Notes under the pieces: model-generated
Databases searched by the model: none
The model's input: the letters and a program-made list of their open reading frames with translations, nothing else
What the model was told of the DNA's origin: nothing
Translations under genes and position numbers: made by a program
Origin: Shinella lacus
GTDB lineage: Bacteria > Pseudomonadota > Alphaproteobacteria > Rhizobiales > Rhizobiaceae
Direction of reading: 5' to 3'
Assembly: GCF_010994755.1 (NCBI RefSeq)
Contig: NZ_WHSB02000002.1
Location: forward strand, 310,001 to 374,000
DNA length: 64,000 nucleotides
Shown: in pieces, positions 38,850 through 47,340 of the stretch
Numbering within the stretch: position 1 is the stretch's first letter
How the letters are laid out: every line of letters begins with the position of its first letter

Positions 38850-40802
38850 ATGTTCAAGAAAATCCTGATTGCCAATCGCGGCGAGATCGCCTGCCGCGTG
38901 ATCAAGACGGCACGCAGGATGGGCATCGCCACCGTCGCGGTCTATTCCGATGCGGACCGCGACGCGCTGCATGTCGAGATGGCGGACGAGGCCGTGCATA
39001 TCGGCCCGGCGCCGGCCGCTGACAGTTACCTCGCCGCGGAAAAGATCATCGCCGCCTGCAAGGAAACGGGTGCGCAGGCCGTGCATCCGGGCTACGGCTT
39101 CCTTTCCGAGCGTGCAAGCTTCTGCGAGGCGCTGGAGGCGGAGGGCATTATCTTCATCGGCCCCAAGCCGAAGGCGATCCGCGCCATGGGCGACAAGATC
39201 GAATCGAAGAAATTCGCCAATGCGGCAAAGGTCTCGACCGTGCCCGGCTTCCTCGGTGTCATCGAGGATGGCGCGCATGCCGAGCGCATTGCCGGCGAGA
39301 TCGGCTACCCGGTGATGATCAAGGCGTCCGCCGGCGGTGGCGGCAAGGGCATGCGCATCGCCTGGGACGAAACCGAGGTGCGCGACGGTTTCGAGCGCGC
39401 CCGCTCGGAGGCGAAGAATTCCTTCGGCGATGACCGCGTGTTCATCGAAAAATACATCGTCGATCCGCGCCATATCGAAATCCAGGTGCTGGCCGATGCC
39501 CATGGCACGACGCTCTATCTCGGTGAGCGCGAATGCTCCATCCAGCGGCGAAACCAGAAGGTCGTGGAAGAGGCGCCGTCGCCCTTCCTTGACGCGGCGA
39601 CGCGGCGCGCGATGGGCGAGCAGTCGGTGGCGCTCGCCAAGGCCGTGGACTACCAGAGCGCCGGCACGGTGGAGTTCATCGTCGACCGCGAGCGCAATTT
39701 CTACTTCCTCGAAATGAACACGCGCCTGCAGGTCGAGCATCCGGTCACCGAACTTATCACCGGCATCGACCTCGTCGAACAGATGATCCGCATCGCCGCC
39801 GGTGAAAAGCTGGCGCTGGCGCAGGCCGACATCAAGCTGAACGGCTGGGCAGTGGAAAGCCGGCTTTACGCCGAGGACCCGTACCGCAACTTCCTGCCCT
39901 CGATCGGCCGGCTCACCCGCTACCGCCCGCCCGTTGAAGGCAAGAGCGGCGAGGCGATCGTGCGCAACGACACGGGCGTCTACGAAGGCGCCGAGATTTC
40001 GATGTATTACGACCCGATGGTCGCCAAGCTCTGCACCTGGGCGCCGACGCGGCTCCAGGCGATCGACGCGATGAGCGATGCGCTGGATGGTTTTACGGTC
40101 GACGGTATCGAGCACAACGTGCCCTTCCTCGCCGCCCTGATGCGCCATCCGCGCTGGCGGGAAGGCCGGCTTTCCACCGGCTTCATCGCCGAGGAATATC
40201 CGGACGGTTTTGCGCCCATGGCGCCGACAGATGAGGAGGCCGCCATCCTCGCCCGCGTCTCTCTGTCGACCCATCTCGTCGATGCCGAGCGCCGTGCCAA
40301 CCATGTCGACCGGCTGCGCCCGACAATGCCGGCGCGCAGGGACTGGGTGGTAAAGATCGGCGATGCCTACCATGCGCTCACCGCCGGCGATGCCGTCGCC
40401 GCCGACTGGCGGCCGGGCCAATCGGTTTGGCGCGGCGAGATCGACGGACGTCGCTTGACGGCGCAGCTTCGACCTTTCGCGAACGGCCTGCGCATCGACT
40501 GGCAGGGGCTTTCCGTGCGCACCCGCGTCTTCACGCCGCGCCTTGCCGAACTTGACGCGCTGATGCCGAAAAAACTGCCGCCGGACACGTCGAAGATGCT
40601 GCTCTGCCCGATGCCGGGTCTCGTCGTGTCGATCGCCGTCAGCGAGGGGCAGGAGGTGAAGGCGGGCGAGACGCTGGCCGTCGTCGAGGCGATGAAGATG
40701 GAAAACGTGCTGCGGGCCGAGCGCGACCTGACGGTTGGCTCGATCCGCGCCAAGCCGGGCGAGAGCCTCGCGGTCGACGCGGTCATCATGGATTTTGCGT
40801 GA
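38850..40802 (+). CDS. pccA: Propionyl-CoA carboxylase alpha chain (biotin carboxylase)
   Basis: A 650-residue biotin enzyme. The biotin carboxylase N-terminus (ILIANRGEIACRV), the ATP-grasp glycine loop GGGGKGM, the catalytic EMNTRLQVEH and the PccA-type BT domain are visible. The biotinyl lysine is K616 in EAMKMEN, 35 residues from the end as usual. It works with PccB at 31548. Length and the linker before the biotinyl domain support propionyl- over acetyl-CoA, with methylcrotonyl-CoA carboxylase less likely. Confidence 0.94.
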   Translation: MFKKILIANRGEIACRVIKTARRMGIATVAVYSDADRDALHVEMADEAVHIGPAPAADSYLAAEKIIAACKETGAQAVHPGYGFLSERASFCEALEAEGIIFIGPKPKAIRAMGDKIESKKFANAAKVSTVPGFLGVIEDGAHAERIAGEIGYPVMIKASAGGGGKGMRIAWDETEVRDGFERARSEAKNSFGDDRVFIEKYIVDPRHIEIQVLADAHGTTLYLGERECSIQRRNQKVVEEAPSPFLDAATRRAMGEQSVALAKAVDYQSAGTVEFIVDRERNFYFLEMNTRLQVEHPVTELITGIDLVEQMIRIAAGEKLALAQADIKLNGWAVESRLYAEDPYRNFLPSIGRLTRYRPPVEGKSGEAIVRNDTGVYEGAEISMYYDPMVAKLCTWAPTRLQAIDAMSDALDGFTVDGIEHNVPFLAALMRHPRWREGRLSTGFIAEEYPDGFAPMAPTDEEAAILARVSLSTHLVDAERRANHVDRLRPTMPARRDWVVKIGDAYHALTAGDAVAADWRPGQSVWRGEIDGRRLTAQLRPFANGLRIDWQGLSVRTRVFTPRLAELDALMPKKLPPDTSKMLLCPMPGLVVSIAVSEGQEVKAGETLAVVEAMKMENVLRAERDLTVGSIRAKPGESLAVDAVIMDFA

Positions 40803-40877
40803 GGCCGGTTCTTAACATTTGTTAGGACTTTGCCGTTAGCGTCGTTTCTGCCTGCCATGACGGTCGGGGAGGACGGC

Positions 40878-42122
40878 ATGTCGATATCGTTTTCGGTGAT
40901 CCTGCTTCTGACGATCAATCTCGGGCTGATCTGGCTGTTGATCGCCGCACCGGTCGGCAGGCGCACCCTCCATCTCACCCGCGTCTTCCACGCGCCGCCG
41001 GGCCGCATCGCCGCCCTGGTCAGCCCGCTCGGTGAACAGGCGGACTGGCATCCCTCGGTCGTTTCCAGTGAGCGGCTGGCCGGCGACCGCGTGAAGCAGA
41101 CCTTTTCCTATCCCGACCGCCGCGGCGATCCGATCACGCGCACGCTCTCGGTCAGCGAGGCGACGGATGCCGATGGCATCGCCTGCGAGACGCGGGTGGT
41201 CGAGGACAGCGCGCTCGATGCCTCCTTCTGGCGGAATTATGTGGAGCGGCGTTTTCTGCGCGCGGTTCCGGGCGGCACGGCGCTTACCGTCGAGCAGACC
41301 GACCGCTATCGCGGTATCGCCTTCCTGCTGTTCCGCTACATCCAGCTGCGCCGGGAAATGAAGGCGCTCGACCGGTGGCTGGCGACCGGCAAGGGCGAGG
41401 TGCACGGCGTTCTGGAGCACCCGTTGACCCAGGTGGGCCTTGCCGTGCTTTCGACGCTGCTGCTCTGGCCGTTCTTCGGGCTCGGCCCGCGCGGATTGCT
41501 GCTGTCCACCATGCTCACCGTGGTGATCGTGCTGCACGAACTCGGCCACATGGCGGCCTATCGGGCTTTCGGGCACCAGCGGGTGCGCATGATCTTCGTG
41601 CCGCTGCTGGGCGGCATCGCCGTTGGCGGACGACCCTACAATTCGACCTTCGAGGTGGCGGTCTGCGCGCTGATGGGCGCCGGCATGTCGGCCTTTCTCG
41701 TACCGCCTCTGGTGGCCTTGCACGATGCTTCGGGCCACGCGGCGAGCGGCGTGCTGGTCGTCTTCCTCCTGATCCTCGGTGCCTTCAACCTGCTGAACCT
41801 GCTGCCGATGCACCGGTTCGACGGCGGCCAGTTGCTGCGCCAGGTCTTCTCGACACGCCGCGGCCTGCTTGTCGCAAGTTTCCTCGTGACGCTGGCGATC
41901 CTTTGGGTCGGCTGGCGGATCGGATTGCCGCTCCAGCTCCTGATCGCCGGCCTTGCCGTTTTCACCGCGCTGAGCCTGATCGGCGCCGGCGGCGTCAAAC
42001 CGCGCCGGGCGCTCGATCCGATGACGGCGCCGCAGCGCCTGCTGGCAGGCTTCGGCCTCTACGCCGCCATCGTGCTGCACGGCTATGCGATCATCTATGC
42101 CTGCGAAAGGCTGCTCGGCTGA
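40878..42122 (+). CDS. SRPBCC domain fused to M50-type membrane protease
   Basis: A 414-residue membrane protein. After one N-terminal helix (residues 5-25), residues 30-165 read as a SRPBCC (START-like) ligand-binding domain ([16 protein letters not shown] start). Residues 185-410 hold several helices with HELGH at 220-224 and [10 protein letters not shown] at 308-317, the two zinc motifs of site-2 protease-type M50 peptidases, with D315 as third ligand. The ATG at 40878 has a strong GGGGAGGA site. Its 3' end overlaps the convergent lipB by 28 bases. Substrate unknown. Confidence 0.85.
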   Translation: MSISFSVILLLTINLGLIWLLIAAPVGRRTLHLTRVFHAPPGRIAALVSPLGEQADWHPSVVSSERLAGDRVKQTFSYPDRRGDPITRTLSVSEATDADGIACETRVVEDSALDASFWRNYVERRFLRAVPGGTALTVEQTDRYRGIAFLLFRYIQLRREMKALDRWLATGKGEVHGVLEHPLTQVGLAVLSTLLLWPFFGLGPRGLLLSTMLTVVIVLHELGHMAAYRAFGHQRVRMIFVPLLGGIAVGGRPYNSTFEVAVCALMGAGMSAFLVPPLVALHDASGHAASGVLVVFLLILGAFNLLNLLPMHRFDGGQLLRQVFSTRRGLLVASFLVTLAILWVGWRIGLPLQLLIAGLAVFTALSLIGAGGVKPRRALDPMTAPQRLLAGFGLYAAIVLHGYAIIYACERLLG

Positions 42123-42841
42123 CAGTCCGCTTCTGAAACGGTGTCTCCGAACACCCGCTCGAACGAATCGCGGATGCGCATGTCGACGTCGCTCATCATA
42201 ACCGGCAGGCCGAGATCGACGAGGCTCGTCACGCCATAGCCGCGGATGCCGCAGGGCACGATGCCGGAGAAATGTTCGAGCTCGGGATCGACGTTGAGCG
42301 AAAAGCCGTGAAAACTCACCCAGCGACGCAGCCGGATGCCGATCGCCGCGATCTTATCCTCGGCCGGCGAACCATCCGGCAGGGCCGGGCGCTCCGGCCG
42401 GCGCACCCAGACGCCGACGCGATCCTCGCGCCGCTCGCCGCGCACGTTCATCGAATCGAGCGCATCGATCACCACCGCCTCCAGCGCCGCCACGAAGGCG
42501 CGCACGTCCTGCCGGCGGCGTTTCAGATCCAGCATGACATAGACGACCCGCTGGCCGGGGCCGTGATAGGTGTATTCGCCGCCGCGGCCTGTGGAAAACA
42601 CCGGGAACCGATCCGGCGCCATGAGGTCGGCGGCGTTCGCGCTCGTGCCGGCGGTGTAGAGGGGCGGGTGTTCGACCAGCCAGACGAGTTCATCAGCCTC
42701 GCCATTGGCGATGGCGGCAGCCTCTTTTTCCATGGTTTCGATGGCCACGTCATAGGGAACGAGGTCCGGCGCGATGCGCCAGCGCACCGGCGGCGAGCCG
42801 GGAACCGCGAGAAGGGAAATGGAGATGTCCTGCCGCTGCAT
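42095..42841 (-). CDS. lipB: Lipoyl(octanoyl) transferase LipB
   Basis: A 248-residue octanoyltransferase that moves octanoate from acyl carrier protein to GcvH and the E2 subunits of 2-oxoacid dehydrogenases. The family words [13 protein letters not shown], the lysine in DKIAAIG and the catalytic cysteine in IVPCGI are present. The ATG at 42841 matches the family start and has AAAGGACG upstream; the frame extends further without family sequence. The last 28 bases overlap the convergent M50 gene. Confidence 0.95.
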   Translation of the reverse strand: MQRQDISISLLAVPGSPPVRWRIAPDLVPYDVAIETMEKEAAAIANGEADELVWLVEHPPLYTAGTSANAADLMAPDRFPVFSTGRGGEYTYHGPGQRVVYVMLDLKRRRQDVRAFVAALEAVVIDALDSMNVRGERREDRVGVWVRRPERPALPDGSPAEDKIAAIGIRLRRWVSFHGFSLNVDPELEHFSGIVPCGIRGYGVTSLVDLGLPVMMSDVDMRIRDSFERVFGDTVSEADCQPSSLSQA

Positions 42842-43036
42842 GAGGCCCGTCCTTTTCGTTCCGTTCTGCCAGATATAGGGGCGATCATGCAAGGATTTCA
42901 GGGGTTTCCGGGGCTGTGCACAGGACCTGTTGAAATTGTTTCGCTTTCCGTCATTTTTCTTTCGCATCAGCCTTGTGCACCCCAAATGCTTTTGCTACAT
43001 GCACCTCCGTCGCCGCAAGACGACGCCTACCACGAT

Positions 43037-43121
43037 GCGGTCGTGGCGGAATTGGTAGACGCGCAGCGTTGAGGTCGCTGTGGGGCAACCCGTGGAAGTT
43101 CGAGTCTTCTCGACCGCACCA
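43037..43121 (+). tRNA. tRNA-Leu (anticodon GAG)
   Basis: A class II tRNA of 85 bases including an encoded CCA. The acceptor arms GCGGTCG and CGACCGC pair fully (43037-43043 with 43111-43117). The anticodon stem CAGCG/CGCTG encloses TTGAGGT, anticodon GAG at 43071-43073, which reads CUC and CUU leucine codons. The long variable arm is typical of leucine. Confidence 0.97.
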
Positions 43122-43122
43122 A

Positions 43123-43158
43123 AAAAGAGACCCGCTTCGGCGGGTCTCTTTTGTTTTG
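43123..43158. terminator. Bidirectional intrinsic terminator after tRNA-Leu
   Basis: A 13-base-pair stem (43123-43135 with 43140-43152) with a TTCG loop, flanked by A-runs and T-runs on both sides. It ends tRNA-Leu on the plus strand and the leftward hypothetical gene at 43188 on the minus strand. Confidence 0.92.
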
Positions 43159-43187
43159 GGCCTTTGATGCTGATTGACGCCTTCCCA

Positions 43188-43484
43188 TCAGGGAACGAAG
43201 CGCGGCCCATCCGGCGGTCGTCCCGCATCCGCGGCGAGCGCCTCGTCGATCTCTTTCGACGTGACCTGCAGGAACTGGCGCTTCCCGGTGGCGATGGCGA
43301 TCGCGGGGATTTCCAGATGCGTGGCGACCCGCCTGTAGGCCGGGAAGCTGAGGCCTTCGATCAGTTCTTCGTCGACGACGAGGCGATAGGTTCCCGCCTG
43401 CAACGCCTCCACGAGGGAATCCAGCGAGAAGGCGTGGGCGAAGGTGATTTCCGTTTCAGTCGTTCGTTCCGTCATTTCCGTCAT
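43188..43484 (-). CDS. Hypothetical protein, third of a three-gene set
   Basis: A 98-residue acidic protein of unknown family. It starts MTEMTERT with a GGAAAG site upstream, has a core ALQAGTYRLVVDEEL and an end PPDGPRFVP. There are no cysteines, membrane helices or signal peptide. The first 29 bases overlap the end of the small membrane ORF at 43456-43626 in another frame, so the two are probably coupled. Terminator at 43123-43152 follows. Confidence 0.65.
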   Translation of the reverse strand: MTEMTERTTETEITFAHAFSLDSLVEALQAGTYRLVVDEELIEGLSFPAYRRVATHLEIPAIAIATGKRQFLQVTSKEIDEALAADAGRPPDGPRFVP

Positions 43485-43626
43485 CGCTTTCCTGTTGCGC
43501 GGAAATCGGCTGGCGAAGCGCCGCGGGGTTCAGTCGTTCATATCTGCTTTGGTCCGGGCTATAGGACCAGATGAGGCCGATCGAGAACACGACGAGCAGG
43601 ATCGACATCGTCAAACGGGAAGACAT
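43456..43626 (-). CDS. Small membrane-anchored hypothetical protein
   Basis: A 56-residue ORF starting MSSRLTMS with one hydrophobic segment (SILLVVFSIGLIWSY) and a polar, acidic tail ending DDGNDGTND. It begins three bases before the stop of the upstream gene (43629) is passed and overlaps the next gene by 29 bases, which is a typical coupled arrangement. The N-terminal helix could be a signal anchor. Unknown family. Confidence 0.6.
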   Translation of the reverse strand: MSSRLTMSILLVVFSIGLIWSYSPDQSRYERLNPAALRQPISAQQESDDGNDGTND

Positions 43627-43628
43627 GT

Positions 43629-44006
43629 CTATGCTCCGCTGGTCGAGCCGCCCTCGTTCTCCCAGCTTTTCAGCTCTTTGAGATTGGTGCGGCGGCGCTT
43701 TTCGATCGGGCGCATCAGCGCCTTGGCGACCACCGGCAAACCCTGGATCGCGTAGCGCGGGAGGAGCGGCGCAAAGAGCACCTTGTATTTGGTGGAGCGG
43801 CCGAACCGGTCGTCGAGATAGGCTTCGAGCGCCACCGCGGATGTCTCTTCGGTGCGAATCTTCTGCATCAACAGAAGTGCGGCCGCGCTATATTTGTAGT
43901 CGTCGCCGATTCCGGAGCCCACGTCGTAACCTGCGCGGAAGAGGACCGACTGGATCGTCTGCATGTCTGTTTCGGAAATAGCGGCAAGTTTGGCGTCGGA
44001 AGACAT
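43629..44006 (-). CDS. Hypothetical protein, first of a three-gene set
   Basis: A 125-residue protein with a very strong ribosome site (AAGGAAGGAGGACGTC before the ATG at 44006). The sequence is helical, with YKYSAAALLLMQKIRTEETS in the middle, FGRSTKYKVLFAPLLPRYAI and a basic region ALMRPIEKRRRTNLKEL near the end. I do not recognise it. No signal peptide or metal motif is seen. It heads the set of three small genes read leftward to 43188. Confidence 0.7.
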   Translation of the reverse strand: MSSDAKLAAISETDMQTIQSVLFRAGYDVGSGIGDDYKYSAAALLLMQKIRTEETSAVALEAYLDDRFGRSTKYKVLFAPLLPRYAIQGLPVVAKALMRPIEKRRRTNLKELKSWENEGGSTSGA

Positions 44007-44178
44007 GACGTCCTCCTTCCTTTTGGGGCCAGGGTAACCAACCCTCAAACAACAGCGCCCGTGGCAATGGCTGCTGGAGCCATCACACTGGGCTTGTTGT
44101 CGCGCATTGACAAGGAATCAATTGGGGCCGTTTCAAGGCCCGCCCGAACCCTGTCAACACCGGTTTCCCGTGTCCGAT

Positions 44179-44673
44179 TCAGCCCTTGTTTTTGTTGTAT
44201 TTCTTGACGAGGCGTTCGCGTTTCAGGCGGGAGAGGCGGTCGATCCAGAAAATGCCGTCGAGCTGGTCGATCTCGTGCTGAAGGCAGACGGAGAGCAGGC
44301 CGTCGGCTTCCTCGCTGTGCGTGCCGCCCGCGAGGTCCTGATAGGTGAGGCGGATGCGGGCAGGGCGCTCCACCTCGTCCGTCATGCCGGGCATGGAAAC
44401 GCTGCCCTCGGTGTGGCGTTGCAGCTCCGGCGAAAACCATTCGATTTCCGGGTTCACATAGACGCGGAGCGAGCCCGGCCCTTCGAGCTCGATCACCGTC
44501 AGCCGTTCAAGCACGCCGACATGGGCGGCGGTGATGCCGATGCCGGGTGCTGCGCGCATCGTGGCGGCGAGATCGTCGGCGAGCGTCGCCAGCCGCGCAT
44601 CGAACAGCTCCACCTTGCGGCAGGGCGAACGCAGACGCGGATCGGGGTAGCGCAGGATGGGAAGGATCGCCAT
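44179..44673 (-). CDS. Peptide deformylase-like protein with altered metal site
   Basis: A 164-residue PDF-fold protein. All three PDF motifs are recognisable but changed. Motif 1 is GIGITAAH (44-51), with H in place of Q. Motif 2 is EGSVS (89-93), where the metal-binding cysteine is serine S91. Motif 3 is HEIDQ (133-137), where the second metal histidine is glutamine Q137; E134 and H133 remain. Two of three metal ligands are lost, so classical deformylase activity is doubtful. The ATG at 44673 matches the family start. The main def gene must lie elsewhere. Confidence 0.88.
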   Translation of the reverse strand: MAILPILRYPDPRLRSPCRKVELFDARLATLADDLAATMRAAPGIGITAAHVGVLERLTVIELEGPGSLRVYVNPEIEWFSPELQRHTEGSVSMPGMTDEVERPARIRLTYQDLAGGTHSEEADGLLSVCLQHEIDQLDGIFWIDRLSRLKRERLVKKYNKNKG

Positions 44674-44974
44674 GGTTTCTCCGGCTGTGTCTGGGCTCCC
44701 ATCCCTAGCCTGTTTGCGGCAGGCGGGAAATCCCGGGTGCTTCCGGGCGCCGCGAATCGTGTGATTTTCATGAAATTGCAACAGCTTGCGAAATTTTTGT
44801 CCCACGCCGGCTTTTGCCGCTTTCGGTGATGGACCGGCCGCGCGCTTTGCTTTAGCACGATGGTGAGCGGCGCGCCCGGCGAGGGGCGCTTCGAGGAAAC
44901 CCTGCACGTAATCCCTGTCGTTTCTGCTCGGCCGGCGCGCCAGGTGGGACGATCCCGACGCAAGGAGCGGCCCG
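44674..44974. other. Intergenic region before mgtE
   Basis: About 300 bases between the divergent deformylase-like gene and mgtE. I see no gene, no magnesium-responsive leader of the known M-box type and no clear palindrome. The mgtE ribosome site AAGGAGCGG lies at the right end. Confidence 0.5.
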
Positions 44975-46405
44975 ATGGAAAACACCGGCGACGACCACCG
45001 CATCCATAAGGGACAGGCAGAACACAGTACCTTCGACGGCGAGGACATCTACGCCGAGGACGGCTCGATCCGCTCGGATTTCCTGATGTATGTCGGCGCG
45101 GCGATTGCCGATCGCGACCTGCTCTTCCTGCGCCGCCACGTCGCGCGCCTGCATGAATCGGAAATGGGCGACCTGCTGGAGGCGATCCAGCCGGAACAGC
45201 GCCGCCAGCTCGTCTCTCTGCTCGGCGACGACTTCGACCTTGCGGCCCTGACCGAGGTCGACGAGGCGATCCGTCTCGACATCGTAGAGCACATGCCGAA
45301 TGACCAGATCGCCGCGGCGCTTGGCGAGATGGATTCGGACGACGCCGTCTACATCCTGGAAGACCTCGACCAGGAGGACCAGGAGGAGATCCTCTCCAAG
45401 CTGCCGTTCACCGAGCGGATCCGGCTCCGCCGTTCGCTCGACTATCCGGAAAGCACGGCCGGCCGACGCATGCAGACGGAATTCGTCGCCGTGCCGCCGT
45501 TCTGGACGATTGGCCAGACGATCGACTACCTGCGCGAGGACGCCGACCTGCCGGAGAGCTTTTCGCAGATCTTCGTCATCGACCCGACCTTCCGCCTGCT
45601 CGGCGCGATCGATCTCGACCGCGTGCTGCGCACCTCGCGCAACACGAAGATCGAAGCGATCATGCGCGAGACGAACCACCCGATCCCGGCCGAGATGGAC
45701 CAGGAAGAGGCCGCCCAGCTCTTCGAGCAGTACGACCTTCTCTCCGCCGCCGTCGTCGACGAGAACGGCCGCCTGGTCGGCGTGCTGACCATCGACGACG
45801 TGGTCGACGTCATCCAGGAAGAGGCCGAGGAAGACCTGATGCGCCTCGGCGGCGTCGGCGACGAAGAACTGTCGGACAAGACCATCGAGACCGTGCGGTC
45901 CCGCGCGCCGTGGCTGCTGGTCAACCTGCTGACGGCCTTCCTCGCGGCCTCCGTCATTTCGCTGTTCGAGGCGACGATCGAGGAGATCGTGGCGCTTGCC
46001 GTGCTGATGCCGATCGTCGCCGGCATGGGCGGCAATGCCGGCTCGCAGACGATGACCGTGACGGTGCGCGCGCTTGCGACCCGTGACCTCGACATCCACA
46101 ATGCCTGGCGCGTCGTGCGACGCGAGGCCGGCGTCGGCCTGCTGCATGGCGTCGCCTTCGGTATCGTGATCGGCTGCGTGGCGGCACTCTGGTTCCACGA
46201 CGTCAACATCGGCGGCGTCATTGCGGTCGCCATGCTGATCAACATGTGCGCCGCAGCGCTCGCCGGCATCACCATCCCCATGCTGCTCGACCGCGCCGGC
46301 GCCGACCCGGCGGTCTCCTCCAGCGTCTTCGTCACGGCGGTCACCGATATCGTCGGGTTCTTTGCGTTTCTGGGCCTCGCAACATGGTGGTTTGCGATAA
46401 GATAG
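44975..46405 (+). CDS. mgtE: Magnesium transporter MgtE
   Basis: A 476-residue MgtE channel. An N domain of helical repeats (about 40-155), tandem CBS domains (about 165-285) and a plug helix lead to five membrane helices (about 310-475) containing PIVAGMGGNAGSQT, the pore-lining motif. Intracellular magnesium is known to close such channels through the N and CBS domains. Strong AAGGAG ribosome site. A MerR regulator follows 63 bases later. Confidence 0.96.
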   Translation: MENTGDDHRIHKGQAEHSTFDGEDIYAEDGSIRSDFLMYVGAAIADRDLLFLRRHVARLHESEMGDLLEAIQPEQRRQLVSLLGDDFDLAALTEVDEAIRLDIVEHMPNDQIAAALGEMDSDDAVYILEDLDQEDQEEILSKLPFTERIRLRRSLDYPESTAGRRMQTEFVAVPPFWTIGQTIDYLREDADLPESFSQIFVIDPTFRLLGAIDLDRVLRTSRNTKIEAIMRETNHPIPAEMDQEEAAQLFEQYDLLSAAVVDENGRLVGVLTIDDVVDVIQEEAEEDLMRLGGVGDEELSDKTIETVRSRAPWLLVNLLTAFLAASVISLFEATIEEIVALAVLMPIVAGMGGNAGSQTMTVTVRALATRDLDIHNAWRVVRREAGVGLLHGVAFGIVIGCVAALWFHDVNIGGVIAVAMLINMCAAALAGITIPMLLDRAGADPAVSSSVFVTAVTDIVGFFAFLGLATWWFAIR

Positions 46406-46413
46406 GCAAAAAA

Positions 46414-46435
46414 TTGACTTATACGTAAAAGTCAA
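46414..46435 (+). promoter_or_regulatory. Palindromic MerR-type operator
   Basis: A 22-base palindrome with one mismatch; half-sites TTGACTTATAC and GTAAAAGTCAA meet at the centre. It lies nine bases after the mgtE stop and 33 bases before the GTG of the MerR gene. Its TTGACT could also serve as a -35 element, so it is probably the autoregulatory site of that regulator. Confidence 0.65.
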
Positions 46436-46468
46436 TAAAATGCCCGCTCAGACGAGATCGGAGCAGGC

Positions 46469-46855
46469 GTGGACAAGTTTTATACCATAACCGAGCTGAC
46501 GCGCGAATTCGGGGTTTCCACCCGCACCCTGCGCTTCTACGAGGACGAGGGGCTGATCCATCCCGAGCGCCGCGGCCGCACGCGTCTGTTCCGTCCGGCC
46601 GACCGTCGTCTGATCCAGGAAATCCTGCGCGGGCGCCGCATCGGCTTCACCATTGCGGAAATCCGCGACATCATCCGCGTCTACAAGGACCCGCCGGGTG
46701 AAGTCGGTCAGCTCGAATTGCTGATGGCCAAGGTCAGTGAAAAGCGCGAGGAGTTGCGCCAGAAGCGGCGTGACATCGAGGAAACGCTGACCGAACTCGA
46801 CAATGTCGAGGAAGCGTGTCTGACGCGCCTAGCCGAGATCGGCGTCGGCACTTAA
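46469..46855 (+). CDS. MerR family transcriptional regulator
   Basis: A 128-residue MerR protein starting with GTG. The winged helix (YTITELTREFGVSTRTLRFYEDEGL, given here by its ends only: residues 5-30) is followed by a dimerisation coiled coil at about 80-118. There are no cysteines in the metal-site positions; the single cysteine is near the end, so it is not a metal sensor. It resembles LiuR/SoxR-like regulators of branched-chain acid use. A near-perfect palindrome upstream is its likely operator. Convergent with the next gene at seven bases. Confidence 0.9.
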   Translation: MDKFYTITELTREFGVSTRTLRFYEDEGLIHPERRGRTRLFRPADRRLIQEILRGRRIGFTIAEIRDIIRVYKDPPGEVGQLELLMAKVSEKREELRQKRRDIEETLTELDNVEEACLTRLAEIGVGT

Positions 46856-46862
46856 TCCCCAT

Positions 46863-47336
46863 TCAGATCCAGCGCGACGTGCCGGTGCAGTAGCGCTCGA
46901 AATCGATGCCGAAGCGCGAGAGCAGGTGCAGTTCCTCGCGCTTGATCGCCACGATACTGGTGACGACGGCGGCGACCGTCGCCGTGACCAGGCACCAGGG
47001 ATTGAGCATGGCAAGGCCCATGCCGGCCGTCGCCAGCGTATAGCCGAGATAGATCGGATTGCGGGTAAAGCGGTAGGGGCCGGAGGTCACGAGATGGGTC
47101 GAGCAGCGGTTCGGCATGATCGTTGTGTGGCTGTCGAGCAGCGTGCGCATGGCCCAGACATCCAGAACGATCGCCGTGATGATCAACGCACCGCCGGCCG
47201 CGCGCGCAATCCAGATATTCGTGTCGGACACCGCCAGCGGAAACCACGCCTGCAGCAGGAAGGCCGCCGCTATGGCCGCGCCGTAGATCAGCGGGGGCCA
47301 GGGAAAGGCCAGCGGCTTCATGCGATAGGCATTCAT
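46863..47336 (-). CDS. Isoprenylcysteine carboxyl methyltransferase-family protein
   Basis: A 157-residue membrane protein with about four helices. The SGPYRFTRNPIYLGY motif and the end KREELHLLSRFGIDFERYC fit the ICMT/PEMT family of membrane methyltransferases that use S-adenosylmethionine. Bacterial members have unknown targets. The start may be at the first ATG (47336) or five codons later. It ends next to the MerR stop and follows the DUF1624 gene by four bases. Confidence 0.85.
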   Translation of the reverse strand: MNAYRMKPLAFPWPPLIYGAAIAAAFLLQAWFPLAVSDTNIWIARAAGGALIITAIVLDVWAMRTLLDSHTTIMPNRCSTHLVTSGPYRFTRNPIYLGYTLATAGMGLAMLNPWCLVTATVAAVVTSIVAIKREELHLLSRFGIDFERYCTGTSRWI

Positions 47337-47340
47337 GATC

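Noticed and set aside
44674-44974. A magnesium riboswitch before mgtE
   Set aside because: I looked for the conserved M-box elements and saw none.
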